NCBI GenBank assembly: GCA_020855015.1
Contig: JAHKLP010000100.1
Coordinates: 1 to 9,012 of the forward strand
Length of the DNA: 9,012 bases
Source of the DNA: Methanobacterium sp.
GTDB lineage: Archaea; Methanobacteriota; Methanobacteria; Methanobacteriales; Methanobacteriaceae
Direction of reading: 5' to 3'
A program made the translations under genes and the position numbers. Of this stretch, positions 1 to 8,815 are shown piece after piece (the first letter of the stretch is position 1; each line of letters begins with the position of its first letter). The notes below the pieces were generated by a model. It searched no databases. It was not told where the DNA came from and saw nothing but the letters and a program-made list of their open reading frames with translations.

Positions 1-603
1 CACATCTAAAGCTTCTTGCATACAGGCATCATTAAGAATAGGATCTTCTTTTAGAGCTACCGTGACTTTGACATCATATTCCTGAAGTTTTTTAATTAAT
101 AACTTGTCAAATACAATCTCACCAACATTATCTGCCAGATATAGCACAGTCCTGACTTTTTTCAGTTTTTTTTCCAGTTCTTTGGAGTTGTCCACTGCCA
201 GATCTTTTTTTACCGTAGACATAACCAGGCCCTCAATGTCTGATTTCAAGCCTAAGGCTCCGAAATCAAGAATATTACCAGCTATTGCTACTTTAAGATA
301 GTTTTTAAGTGATTTATCTTTTTCCAATATCTTTTCCACTCGGGGCAAGAATTGCATGGCGATTTCGTCGGATTTTCCTCGCAAATCATTGTAAGGGTCC
401 GGATTTCCAGTTTCCCTTTTAATGGTGCGGTGGATTTCGGTTCCAATCTGGTTAGAAACTGCTCCTTTGCGGAATTTGCTGCAAAGTATTTGGTTGGTCA
501 TTTCTGTAATCTTCATTTTAAGATCTTCGTCATCTGTGGCCAGATCCAGTGCTTCCCTGGTCTGGCGAAGAAAACATGATGCACATTCATAATGAACTTT
601 CAT
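1..603 (-). CDS. DUF89/ARMT1-like metal-dependent phosphatase, 3' end cut by window edge
   Basis: This frame is open from ATG at 603 to the window edge, giving the first 201 residues with no stop; the family usually runs to roughly 280-300 residues. An AAGGTGAT Shine-Dalgarno lies 3 nt before the ATG. Visible motifs are an N-terminal CASC pair (Cys7, Cys10), AGNILDFGA at 108-116, the family signature LADNVGE at 156-162 whose Asp-Asn pair binds the catalytic metal in characterised relatives, and KEDPILNDA at 185-193. DUF89 proteins are cytosolic Mn/Ni/Co-dependent phosphatases proposed to remove damaged or over-reactive phosphometabolites. The N-terminal CxxC matches the archaeal subfamily typified by AF1104 and PH1575. 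Substrate cannot be told from sequence. It follows the S2P-like gene by 37 bp on the same strand, so co-transcription is likely. The remaining metal ligand and C-terminus lie outside the window. Confidence 0.85.
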   Translation of the reverse strand, partial: MKVHYECASCFLRQTREALDLATDDEDLKMKITEMTNQILCSKFRKGAVSNQIGTEIHRTIKRETGNPDPYNDLRGKSDEIAMQFLPRVEKILEKDKSLKNYLKVAIAGNILDFGALGLKSDIEGLVMSTVKKDLAVDNSKELEKKLKKVRTVLYLADNVGEIVFDKLLIKKLQEYDVKVTVALKEDPILNDACMQEALDV

Positions 604-640
604 GATATCACCTTATAATTACATTAAGTGTTTTATTAGA

Positions 641-1696
641 TTACATTTGAGTAATGGGAGCAGGGGAAAGACACAGTATGAAAATTATCAATATTAATAA
701 CGCCATGATTTTTCGGTTCCGGTTAATGGGATTGATATTATCAAGAGCACCAGGATGGCCTTTCCCCATTAAAAAAATAAAGATCATGAGTGCTGCCATA
801 ACATACCATCCCAATACTATTGTTATCATAATTCCTATTATCGAAACTATCCTGTGAATGTTTTGACTGAAAAGTGACCGGGATATGTGTCCCCCATCTA
901 GGAAAGCCACGGGCATCAGGTTAAGCATGGTAACTAATATGCCCACCCACCCTGCGAAAGCCACCGGGTGAACTATCAACATCTGGTCGGCGGTTACAGT
1001 TGGAGCCACCAATTGTGTAAAAAATTCCATTATAAGCGGAGGCATGAATGTCAGGGCTAAATCAGCACTGGCAGTTACAGTAGAGTACTTTAGTCCGACT
1101 AGGAGAACTGGTATGGCAACCAAGAAACCAGCAAGTGGACCACTATAGCCTAGATCGAATAATGCATTTCGGGTGGGTATTGCTGATCTCACATTTATAA
1201 GAGCCCCAAAGGTACCTATCGGTGGAAAACCTGGTATAAAATAGGGTAATGTGGCATTAACCCCATGTTTGCGTGCGGCGAAATAATGGGCTGATTCATG
1301 GGCACCAATTATGCCAAGTAAAGCCATGGAAAATGCAACGGCCTTCCAAATATCCCCTTGTCCCAATAGATATCCTGCAAATAGAGTGGTGCACACAGTA
1401 GCTATGAAAAGAATGATATTAAGATGAAGACGAGATTGAGTTTTTTCTGGTTTTTGGACGATGTTAATTTTATAGTGATTACCTGCAGGGTTTATATATG
1501 GAATGAAACCATTGGCATCCAGTTCAGATACTAATGACTTGAAACTATCTGGATTATAGTCCCCCACAATAAAATAAGATTCTATACCCTTTTTATTACT
1601 GTCTTCCCCCTGATGAAATCCAATCAGGGGCAAATGATGAGAAATTGATTGTTCAATTAAGTAAAAATCCTCTGTAGATATATTTCCTGGATTCAT
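641..1696 (-). CDS. Site-2-protease (M50) family membrane zinc metalloprotease
   Basis: This is a 351-residue intramembrane metalloprotease of the S2P/M50 clan. The zinc motif HESAH is at 133-137 (HExxH), inside a hydrophobic segment. The second active-site element NLMPVAFLDGGH is at 259-270, where Asp267 is the expected third zinc ligand. A soluble N-terminal domain of about 90 residues precedes some six or seven hydrophobic segments near 92-112, 117-132, 184-203, 212-232, 244-264, 283-310 and 329-346. The layout, with no PDZ or CBS domain seen, resembles the EGY1-like S2P branch rather than RseP or the CBS-bearing archaeal type. Such enzymes cut transmembrane segments of other proteins, often regulators; the substrate here is unknown. 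Its ATG shares a base with the stop of the upstream sulfur-carrier gene (TAATG), so translation is probably coupled. Family call is firm, role is open. Confidence 0.92.
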   Translation of the reverse strand: MNPGNISTEDFYLIEQSISHHLPLIGFHQGEDSNKKGIESYFIVGDYNPDSFKSLVSELDANGFIPYINPAGNHYKINIVQKPEKTQSRLHLNIILFIATVCTTLFAGYLLGQGDIWKAVAFSMALLGIIGAHESAHYFAARKHGVNATLPYFIPGFPPIGTFGALINVRSAIPTRNALFDLGYSGPLAGFLVAIPVLLVGLKYSTVTASADLALTFMPPLIMEFFTQLVAPTVTADQMLIVHPVAFAGWVGILVTMLNLMPVAFLDGGHISRSLFSQNIHRIVSIIGIMITIVLGWYVMAALMIFIFLMGKGHPGALDNINPINRNRKIMALLILIIFILCLSPAPITQM

Positions 1697-1896
1697 TATC
1701 CACCATATATTACTTTGATTACTTCAATAATATCTCCATCTTCAACAGGCTCTTCTTCGATGATAATTGACTGGTTTTTCTTAACCACAACCGTCTCAAC
1801 GGGTATTTCCAACATCTGAAGCAAGTTTTTAACTGTTTTTCCTTCATTAACATCTAATTTTTTTTCATCTTCACCAATGATGACTGTTACTTGCAT
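1696..1896 (-). CDS. MoaD/ThiS-type beta-grasp sulfur carrier protein
   Basis: This is a 66-residue protein with alternating beta-strand pattern ending in VIYGG. A C-terminal Gly-Gly (65-66) is the hallmark of ThiS/MoaD/Urm1/TtuB-type carriers, which are adenylated there and then hold sulfur as a thiocarboxylate. The mid-protein stretch EDGDIIEVI (52-60) is also typical of this fold. It lies 91 bp downstream of a TtuA-family tRNA thiolation gene on the same strand, so I infer it donates sulfur for tRNA 2-thiouridine synthesis (a TtuB-like role). ThiS, MoaD or SAMP-like protein modification cannot be excluded. I chose ATG at 1896, with AGGA 10 nt upstream. An in-frame TTG at 1905 would add three residues but sits almost on top of that AGGA. 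The stop overlaps the protease start, and the Gly-Gly codons GGT GGA lie just before that ATG. No E1-like activating enzyme is visible in the window. Confidence 0.85.
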   Translation of the reverse strand: MQVTVIIGEDEKKLDVNEGKTVKNLLQMLEIPVETVVVKKNQSIIIEEEPVEDGDIIEVIKVIYGG

Positions 1897-1987
1897 ATCA
1901 TTCAAATCCTGATTTATTTTAAGAGAAATGTTATAATGAAATTAATTGAAATAATTAATCTATAATTGTACTATTTAAATAAACTCA
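1897..1987 (-). promoter_or_regulatory. AT-rich spacer, possible internal promoter before the sulfur carrier
   Basis: This 91-bp spacer is nearly all A/T. Read on the minus strand it contains TTTAAATAG near 1973-1981 and several AATTA-type runs. The sulfur-carrier gene could therefore have its own promoter in addition to read-through from the thiolation gene. No box closely matches the archaeal TATA consensus, and no hairpin terminator is seen. Confidence 0.3.
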
Positions 1988-2911
1988 TCATTCATGATTC
2001 CATGACAAACGAAAACTACATGCTTTGCATATTTTACCAGCTGAAGGCTCACCACATTCTTGGCAAATGTCCATAGAACCTTTTTGTGAGAATTTCTCTT
2101 TAATGACTGGTTTAATTTTATCGAAACCTCTTAATGTAGAGTACATGATAGTAGGATGCTCCTTGCTAATTTCTTTTAGAAAAGTCCCTATTTTTGCACG
2201 GAAGGAATCTCCAGCATAAGGACAGCCAGCTAGGTGAACAGGTAAATCAGTGGCTAAAACATAGGTGGCGATTTCTTTTTCAGGAATTTCCCGGAGTGGT
2301 TTGATTTTGACAGTGAAACCTTCATACATGGATTCGGATTGGACTCCAATACGAGTAAGGTTGTGGATGTTTCCCTCTAAATAATTCATGAGAATAGATT
2401 GAGTTTCATCATCTAGGTTGTGTCCAGTGGCTATTTTGGTAGCGCCCTCTTCCCTGGCAACTTGGTTAAGTATCCATCTTCTAAAGACGCCACAATAGGT
2501 GCAGGCATTCCTATCATCCGAATCTACCATTATTTCATCCAGTGTACGACCCACACATTCTTTGAAGGATATTATCCGATGTTTGATGCCCAAAGCTTCA
2601 GCATTTTGAGCTGCAATGCGCACCCCATCTTCCCGGTATCCACTGATTCCTTCGTCAATGGTTACAGCCACCAAGTCAATAATTCTCCTATTTCGGAGAC
2701 TGTTAAGTATGTGAAGGACCATTACACTATCTTTACCACCAGAGAGGGCTACAAGAACTTTGTCTCCCTTTTTGATAAGCTTCTGTCTACGGATATCTTT
2801 CAAGACCTTTTCCTGAATAAATTTTATGAAACAATCTTGGCAGAGCATCTGTCCTGATTGCTTTCTATTGATTATGATCTGAGGCTTACCACATTTATCG
2901 CAAGTATCCAT
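1988..2911 (-). CDS. TtuA/Ncs6-family tRNA 2-thiolation protein (PP-loop ATPase)
   Basis: This 307-residue protein is of the TtuA/NcsA/Ncs6 family, which adenylates the C2 oxygen of a tRNA uridine and replaces it with sulfur in the cytoplasm. Domains in order: an N-terminal zinc finger (Cys4, Cys7, Cys24, Cys27); a PP-loop SGGKDS at 57-62; Cys137 and Cys140 (CTYC) plus Cys230 (GCPYAGDSFR), matching the three cysteines that hold a [4Fe-4S] cluster in TtuA; TGHNLDDE at 162-169; and a C-terminal zinc finger (Cys283, Cys286, Cys295, Cys298). Whether it modifies U34 or U54 is not readable here. I chose ATG at 2911 because AAGGAG sits 9 nt upstream. A TTG at 2929 would add six residues, but would put that Shine-Dalgarno inside the coding region. 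A beta-grasp carrier follows downstream, consistent with its sulfur donor. Confidence 0.93.
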   Translation of the reverse strand: MDTCDKCGKPQIIINRKQSGQMLCQDCFIKFIQEKVLKDIRRQKLIKKGDKVLVALSGGKDSVMVLHILNSLRNRRIIDLVAVTIDEGISGYREDGVRIAAQNAEALGIKHRIISFKECVGRTLDEIMVDSDDRNACTYCGVFRRWILNQVAREEGATKIATGHNLDDETQSILMNYLEGNIHNLTRIGVQSESMYEGFTVKIKPLREIPEKEIATYVLATDLPVHLAGCPYAGDSFRAKIGTFLKEISKEHPTIMYSTLRGFDKIKPVIKEKFSQKGSMDICQECGEPSAGKICKACSFRLSWNHE

Positions 2912-2920
2912 TCCAATATG

Positions 2921-2926
2921 CTCCTT
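2921..2926 (-). promoter_or_regulatory. Shine-Dalgarno that decides the thiolation gene start
   Basis: AAGGAG on the minus strand, 9 nt before the ATG at 2911-2909. It overlaps codons 2-3 of the longer TTG-initiated reading and so argues for the shorter protein. Confidence 0.7.
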
Positions 2927-2931
2927 CAATC

Positions 2932-3000
2932 TGTAGAAAATTAATCTGCTGAATCATTCTGTTAATATAATAACATAGTAACTGAAGAATCAGATTAAGT
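2932..3000 (-). promoter_or_regulatory. Putative promoter of the thiolation gene flanked by an 8-bp inverted repeat
   Basis: On the minus strand, an AT-rich TTATTATATTAA box lies at about 2962-2973, some 50-60 bp before the ATG, which fits an archaeal TATA element. Perfect inverted copies TTAATCTG (2941-2948) and CAGATTAA (2991-2998) flank it, with centres 50 bp apart. A short TGTTA/TAACA hairpin (about 2960-2975) overlaps the box. Promoter placement is inference from spacing. Confidence 0.4.
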
Positions 3001-3002
3001 TT

Positions 3003-3012
3003 AATAAAAAAT
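3003..3012 (-). terminator. Oligo-T tract after the DHPS-like gene
   Basis: A run of six T on the minus strand (3006-3011) begins 12 nt past the TGA at 3024. Archaeal RNA polymerase terminates at such T-runs without needing a hairpin. The run is short, so partial read-through into the thiolation gene is possible. Confidence 0.35.
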
Positions 3013-3023
3013 TTTCAATATCT

Positions 3024-4601
3024 TCAGTACTCCATGAACTTCTGGAATATTGGGAAATCCTGAACATAGTTTTTACCGAGTTTAAGTGCGTCTTCAGCTT
3101 TTTGTAGTTCCTGACCAAGATAAGCAGCATGTTCAATCCTTGAAACCAGTTTTCTTGTTATTATCTCATCATATATTTCCTTGGCAGTCTGACCATAAAT
3201 GGCGATGGTGGGCTTCATTTTCAGGTAGTGTACAGCCATGATCTGCCCATTAATTACATTAATCTTAAAACTGCCAGCTGGATCCTGGGTGAATTTATAG
3301 TTAGCTAATCCTTCTGTTTCTGGAACATCGATTTCTTCAGTAATTACTTCTCCTTTGCGTTTATCCTTAAATACCAGTAGATTAATTCCCAGATCTTTTG
3401 GTATGGATCCCCTCATTTTGGCCAAAAACATCATCTTTGAGGAAACTGAGAGTTCCTTAACACTGCCCAAAGTTTTAGCACTTTCCTCAGGAGTGAAAAG
3501 AATACTTGCACCTAATTCCATAGAAATTCCTGCAAGAAGGGCATTGACACCTACTGAATCGACATCCAGAAGTTCAGTTACATTCCCAATGCCAAAAAAA
3601 ATGGGAGAATAATCTGGTTTGACTTCTTCTGTAAACCTTCGGCAGGCCATTATTGAATCTACCATGCTTTTGCTGTTAATAGGGTCCAATACAGGGTCGG
3701 CAATAACCTCTATTCCCTCACACTTATTTTTCAAATGAATTAACGAATTAACCCGTTCTTCAATGCTTTCTGGAATCCATCCCCTTTTGTAATCAGTTGG
3801 CAAAATTACTGCAGGTATTTTTTTTTCCTTGAGAAGTGGCAGAACCTCATTATAGTTCCCATGATCCAGGCTTAAAACCATGTCAACTCCAGCATCTACG
3901 GCTACCTTAATTTCTTCTGCTTGGAGGGTATCAATACTTATCGGCACGTTTAGTTCGTCTTTTAAAAGTTTGACCATTGCCGGTATTTTGGACGCCATAT
4001 TTTCACCGGCAATCATTCCAATATCAACCATATTGGCTCCTGATTTAACAAAATACTCTGCACGTTTTAAAAGCTCTTCATGACTCAGAATGGGTGCATT
4101 AGCAATTTCGGCCAGAACTCGCATAGGAAAGTCTTCACCAACAGGCAAATCACCCACTAAAATGTTTCCAGGTTTTTTCAGGAGTTTTTTCCTATTTTCA
4201 TCATCTGCTTCAAAATCAGAGATATATTTTAAGGCTCTTCTTCTTTGTTCTTCTTCAATGAGTTTATCTGCAGATTTTTTAGTGGACAAGTCAAGTTTTT
4301 CGACCATTTCTAATACAATATCAAGGTCTGCAGCATCTGTAGACCCTTTGTATGCAGGTATTCCCAGTTCTTGTGTGATAGGACTCACATCCTTTCGGAT
4401 AAGCCCCGGAGTAATGATCATCTCCACTGATCTTAATTCATCTGCTGGTAGACTTCGCAATTCATCAATCATTTTATTGGGAGTTAGAAAAGCTGCGATG
4501 GGTGTTTTAACCACGTGAACTTGGACATCATGGTCAGATTTTAATGATGCGTCATGCACAATGGAACTGGCAAGTTCACCAGTGATAATCAGTATTTTCA
4601 T
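3024..4601 (-). CDS. Dihydropteroate-synthase-like (pterin-binding TIM barrel) protein of unproven function
   Basis: This 525-residue protein matches the archaeal DHPS-related family typified by MJ0107. An N-terminal alpha/beta domain (1 to about 110) carries none of the DHPS motifs. Residues from about 145 to 385 form a pterin-binding TIM barrel: GANMVDIGMIAG (188-199) resembles the first DHPS motif, PISIDT (220-225) the conserved Asp loop, ADPVLDP (301-307) the 'DPG' strand, and FGIGNVTELL (336-345) the loop typical of pterin-dependent methyltransferases. A C-terminal domain of about 100 residues (from about 435) resembles a domain often fused to this family (I believe DUF4346). True DHPS is shorter, about 280 residues. 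A role in tetrahydromethanopterin synthesis or a methyl-transfer reaction is possible but unproven. The start is ATG at 4601, with GTGAG 9 nt upstream. It is the first gene leftward from the divergent region. Confidence 0.88.
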   Translation of the reverse strand: MKILIITGELASSIVHDASLKSDHDVQVHVVKTPIAAFLTPNKMIDELRSLPADELRSVEMIITPGLIRKDVSPITQELGIPAYKGSTDAADLDIVLEMVEKLDLSTKKSADKLIEEEQRRRALKYISDFEADDENRKKLLKKPGNILVGDLPVGEDFPMRVLAEIANAPILSHEELLKRAEYFVKSGANMVDIGMIAGENMASKIPAMVKLLKDELNVPISIDTLQAEEIKVAVDAGVDMVLSLDHGNYNEVLPLLKEKKIPAVILPTDYKRGWIPESIEERVNSLIHLKNKCEGIEVIADPVLDPINSKSMVDSIMACRRFTEEVKPDYSPIFFGIGNVTELLDVDSVGVNALLAGISMELGASILFTPEESAKTLGSVKELSVSSKMMFLAKMRGSIPKDLGINLLVFKDKRKGEVITEEIDVPETEGLANYKFTQDPAGSFKINVINGQIMAVHYLKMKPTIAIYGQTAKEIYDEIITRKLVSRIEHAAYLGQELQKAEDALKLGKNYVQDFPIFQKFMEY

Positions 4602-4624
4602 TGGAATATTCTCACTATTTTTTT

Positions 4625-4668
4625 AGAAATGATTTCTATACTTTCATAGTACTTAAAAAGTATATAAA
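4625..4668 (-). promoter_or_regulatory. Promoter of the DHPS-like gene with TATA-overlapping dyad operator
   Basis: On the minus strand, TTTATATA (4668-4661) is a good archaeal TATA box, predicting a transcript start near 4638 and a leader of about 37 nt. A perfect 8-bp inverted repeat, TATACTTT (4637-4644) and AAAGTATA (4657-4664), is centred exactly on the palindrome AGTACT (4648-4653), so 22 of 28 bases are symmetric. One arm overlaps the TATA box. A second inverted repeat, AGAAAT-g-ATTTCT (4625-4637), abuts it downstream, at the predicted start site. The layout suits a repressor that blocks TBP or polymerase; that role is inference. Confidence 0.5.
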
Positions 4669-4850
4669 GATAAAAAAATTTTCCTGTGAAAAAAAGATGT
4701 ACTAACATGAAATGTAAAAATTTTAGATAGCTAGAAAAATGATTTGAAAACATTAAATGCTTTATTATTAAAAATAGGAATAATATGTCGATATTCTATT
4801 CAAAAATACGGTTTAAATGAAGTAATAATTCTTAAAAAAACCTTATACAA

Positions 4851-4933
<83 letters not shown>

Positions 4934-4934
4934 T

Positions 4935-5459
<525 letters not shown>

Positions 5460-5480
5460 CAATCAAAAAAAGGTGATCTA

Positions 5481-5723
5481 ATGGTAAACATTGGAGCGTG
5501 TGTCAAAGAACCCGGTAGCACACGGAATAATAAAACCGGGAGCTGGAGAACATTCAAACCCATTCTGGACAAGGATAAATGTATTGACTGCGAGAATTGT
5601 GTTCTCTTTTGTCCCGAAGGATGCATTAACAAGGATTATGACATAGATTACGACTACTGTAAAGGCTGCGGTATATGCGCTGAAGAATGCCCAGTCAAAG
5701 CTATAAAAATGGAGAGAGGATAA
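5481..5723 (+). CDS. porD: Pyruvate:ferredoxin oxidoreductase, delta (ferredoxin) subunit
   Basis: This 80-residue subunit carries two classical [4Fe-4S] motifs, CxxCxxCxxxCP at Cys34-37-40-44 and Cys60-63-66-70. They relay electrons between the enzyme's internal cluster and external carriers. Two further cysteines, Cys7 and Cys48, fall outside the motifs. The roughly 30-residue N-terminal extension with SWRTFKP (21-27) is usual for PorD/VorD. The Shine-Dalgarno is GGTGAT (5472-5477), the sequence typical of Methanobacteriales. The stop codon is separated from the porA ATG by one base, so translation is likely coupled. Family identity is firm; the subunit assignment to POR rather than VOR rests on the neighbours. 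Confidence 0.95.
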   Translation: MVNIGACVKEPGSTRNNKTGSWRTFKPILDKDKCIDCENCVLFCPEGCINKDYDIDYDYCKGCGICAEECPVKAIKMERG

Positions 5724-5724
5724 C

Positions 5725-6873
5725 ATGGTTAAAAAGGTTTTTACATCCAACCGGGCCGTTGCAGAAGCTGTTAAACTGGCAAAACCACAAGTAGTTCCTG
5801 TTTATCCCATAACACCTCAAACAACAATATCCGAATATTTAGCCCAGTTCGTGGCAGATGGTGATCTTAAAGCTGAATATATTCGAGTAGAATCAGAACA
5901 CAGCGCCATCAGTGCCGCATTAGGTGCTTCTGGAGCCGGAGTTAGGGTATTCAGCGCTACTTCCTCCCAGGGTTTGGCATTGATGCACGAGATCCTATTC
6001 GCTGCAGCTGGTATGAGAAGTCCCATTGTTCTCGTGGATGCTAACCGAGCCCTATCCGCACCCCTGAGTATATGGAATGACCAACAAGATACCATATCTG
6101 AACGTGACTCCGGATGGCTGCAGATATACGCAGAAAATGCCCAGGAAGCATTAGATGCCGTTTTGATAGCCTATCGGGTTGCTGAAGATCGTGATGTTCT
6201 TCTACCTTGCATGGTCTGTATCGACGGATACTTTTTAACACACACTGTGGAACCATTGGAAGTGCCCACCCAGGAAGAAGTAGATCGATTCTTACCCTCT
6301 TACAATCCATACGCCTTCCTTGACACCGAAAACCCCATGTCCATCGGTACTTTCACTGACCCCAATTATTACATGGAAGCGCGTTACGCAATAGAAGTGG
6401 CCATGGAAAAATCAAAAGAAGTCCTGGCTAAAGCTAATAAGGAATTTGCAGAAATATTCGGCAGAGAATATGATCTTGTAGAAAAATACAGGTGTGATGA
6501 TGCTGAAATCATAATTGTGGCTATGGGATCTGTTTGTGGTACTATTAAAGATGTTATTGATAGCCTTAGGGAAGAAGGAGAAAAAGTTGGCCTCTTAAAA
6601 ATTAGAGTGTTCCGCCCCTTCCCCCGAGAACAAATAAAAGAAGTCTTGGAAAATGGTTCAAAAGTGGCAGTTATCGATAAAAACATCTCCTTTGGAATGG
6701 GAGGAGTGCTTTACAGCAATATTAAAGCAAAAACAAATGCAGATGTATATGGATTCATCGCCGGATTGGGAGGGCGAGACATAACCACTGAATATGTACG
6801 AGAGATTGTGGAAAAAACTAAAAACCCCTCCCGTGAAATTGAATGGATCGGACTCAAAAAGGAGGAGGTTTAA
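5725..6873 (+). CDS. porA: Pyruvate:ferredoxin oxidoreductase, alpha subunit
   Basis: This 382-residue alpha subunit has the length normal for archaeal PorA. YPITPQT at 27-33 is the conserved substrate-side motif of PFOR domain I, whose threonine contacts pyruvate in solved enzymes. RVESEHSA (54-61) and SATSSQGLALMHE (77-89) are the other family landmarks, supplying the glutamate region near thiamine diphosphate and the inter-domain contacts. A second domain from about residue 255 (IIIVAMGS, then LLKIRVFRPFP) matches the PFOR domain II/transketolase-C type. AGAGGA lies 4 nt before the ATG. The stop TAA abuts the porB ATG directly. No key motif is missing. Confidence 0.96.
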   Translation: MVKKVFTSNRAVAEAVKLAKPQVVPVYPITPQTTISEYLAQFVADGDLKAEYIRVESEHSAISAALGASGAGVRVFSATSSQGLALMHEILFAAAGMRSPIVLVDANRALSAPLSIWNDQQDTISERDSGWLQIYAENAQEALDAVLIAYRVAEDRDVLLPCMVCIDGYFLTHTVEPLEVPTQEEVDRFLPSYNPYAFLDTENPMSIGTFTDPNYYMEARYAIEVAMEKSKEVLAKANKEFAEIFGREYDLVEKYRCDDAEIIIVAMGSVCGTIKDVIDSLREEGEKVGLLKIRVFRPFPREQIKEVLENGSKVAVIDKNISFGMGGVLYSNIKAKTNADVYGFIAGLGGRDITTEYVREIVEKTKNPSREIEWIGLKKEEV

Positions 6874-8255
<1,382 letters not shown>

Positions 8256-8687
8256 ATGAAGGAACTTATTGCAAGGCCAGAACTTTGTGATGAGTGCGGC
8301 AAATGTGAACGTATATGCCCTAAAAATGCTATTCGAGTAATTCAAGGAGTTCCAGTGTTCTGTTTGCACTGTGCTGAAGACCGTGCCCCCTGCATGACAG
8401 TGTGTCCTGAAGATGCTATTGAAAAAGTTGAAGGGGCAGTAGTTATCCATGAAGAAAAGTGTATTGGTTGTGGTCTTTGCCGGGAAGCCTGTCCAATAGG
8501 AGCCATTCAACTGGATGAATATGGAATAGCCCGTAAATGTGACCTATGTGTTGAACGTGACGAGCCATTATGTGTTTCTGTGTGTCCCAAGGAAGCCCTT
8601 AAGATGAGTTCTGAGGACATGTTAACTGATAAAAGAGAACATATAGCCAAAGAATTGGAAAGAGTTAAGATGATCATGAAATACTGA
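8256..8687 (+). CDS. porF: Polyferredoxin subunit PorF of pyruvate oxidoreductase
   Basis: This 143-residue iron-sulfur protein is paralogous to PorE. Sixteen cysteines at 11-14-17-21, 36-39-46-50, 69-72-75-79 and 95-98-106-110 predict four [4Fe-4S] clusters. It differs from PorE by a shorter link between the first two groups, a longer step inside the second group (Cys39 to Cys46), and a much shorter, less basic tail. Its likely role is passing electrons, with PorE, between a low-potential donor such as ferredoxin or an energy-converting hydrogenase and PorCDAB; the donor is inference. The ATG follows the porE stop without a gap, with AAGGAGG 8 nt upstream. The last codons and stop lie inside the terminator hairpin. 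Confidence 0.92.
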   Translation: MKELIARPELCDECGKCERICPKNAIRVIQGVPVFCLHCAEDRAPCMTVCPEDAIEKVEGAVVIHEEKCIGCGLCREACPIGAIQLDEYGIARKCDLCVERDEPLCVSVCPKEALKMSSEDMLTDKREHIAKELERVKMIMKY

Positions 8688-8740
8688 TTTGATCATCTTT
8701 CTAATCATTTTATTCTAATTTTATTTTATTCTAATTCTGA
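8667..8740 (+). terminator. Hairpin plus T-rich terminator of the por operon
   Basis: AAGATGATCA (8667-8676) and TGATCATCTT (8690-8699) form a perfect 10-bp stem with a 13-nt loop that contains the porF stop TGA. T-rich sequence follows at once, including two copies of ATTTTATTCTAATT (8707-8720 and 8723-8736) spaced 16 bp apart. T-runs of this kind terminate archaeal transcription, and the hairpin may also protect the mRNA 3' end. Confidence 0.65.
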
Positions 8741-8783
8741 TTTAATAATTTGAACCAGATTTTAGCGGAATGTTCACTGAAGA

Positions 8784-8807
8784 TTTAAATAACTGAATTT
8801 TTATAAA
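8784..8807 (+). promoter_or_regulatory. Putative promoter of the fumarase gene, possibly leaderless
   Basis: TTTAAATA (8784-8791) lies about 28 bp before the ATG at 8816. TTTTTATAAA (8798-8807) lies about 28 bp before the next in-frame ATG at 8831. There is no Shine-Dalgarno before 8816. Either box would put the transcript start at or next to a start codon, suggesting a leaderless message. Confidence 0.4.
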
Positions 8808-8815
8808 CTGATTCT

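Noticed and set aside
104..579. Two short plus-strand open frames over the left edge
   Set aside because: The minus strand here encodes a continuous DUF89 protein with the DNxGE motif, so these are shadows.
1897..1905. Extension of the sulfur carrier to a TTG start at 1905
   Set aside because: The only AGGA is one base upstream of the TTG, too close to work; ATG at 1896 gives better spacing and the usual carrier length. Not fully excluded.
2420..2857. 145-codon open frame on the plus strand, antisense to the tRNA thiolation gene
   Set aside because: It lies wholly inside a gene with clear zinc-finger and PP-loop motifs, has no Shine-Dalgarno and no recognisable domain.
2912..2929. Extension of the thiolation protein to a TTG start at 2929
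   Set aside because: The AAGGAG Shine-Dalgarno for the ATG at 2911 falls inside this extension, and nothing comparable precedes the TTG.
4090..4518. 142-codon plus-strand open frame inside the DHPS-like gene
   Set aside because: Serine-rich composition typical of an antisense shadow; the opposite strand encodes a coherent protein.
8707..8736. Two ATTTTATTCTAATT copies as a possible CRISPR or IS end
   Set aside because: There are only two units at 16-bp period with no spacers or flanking transposase; T-rich terminator sequence explains them.
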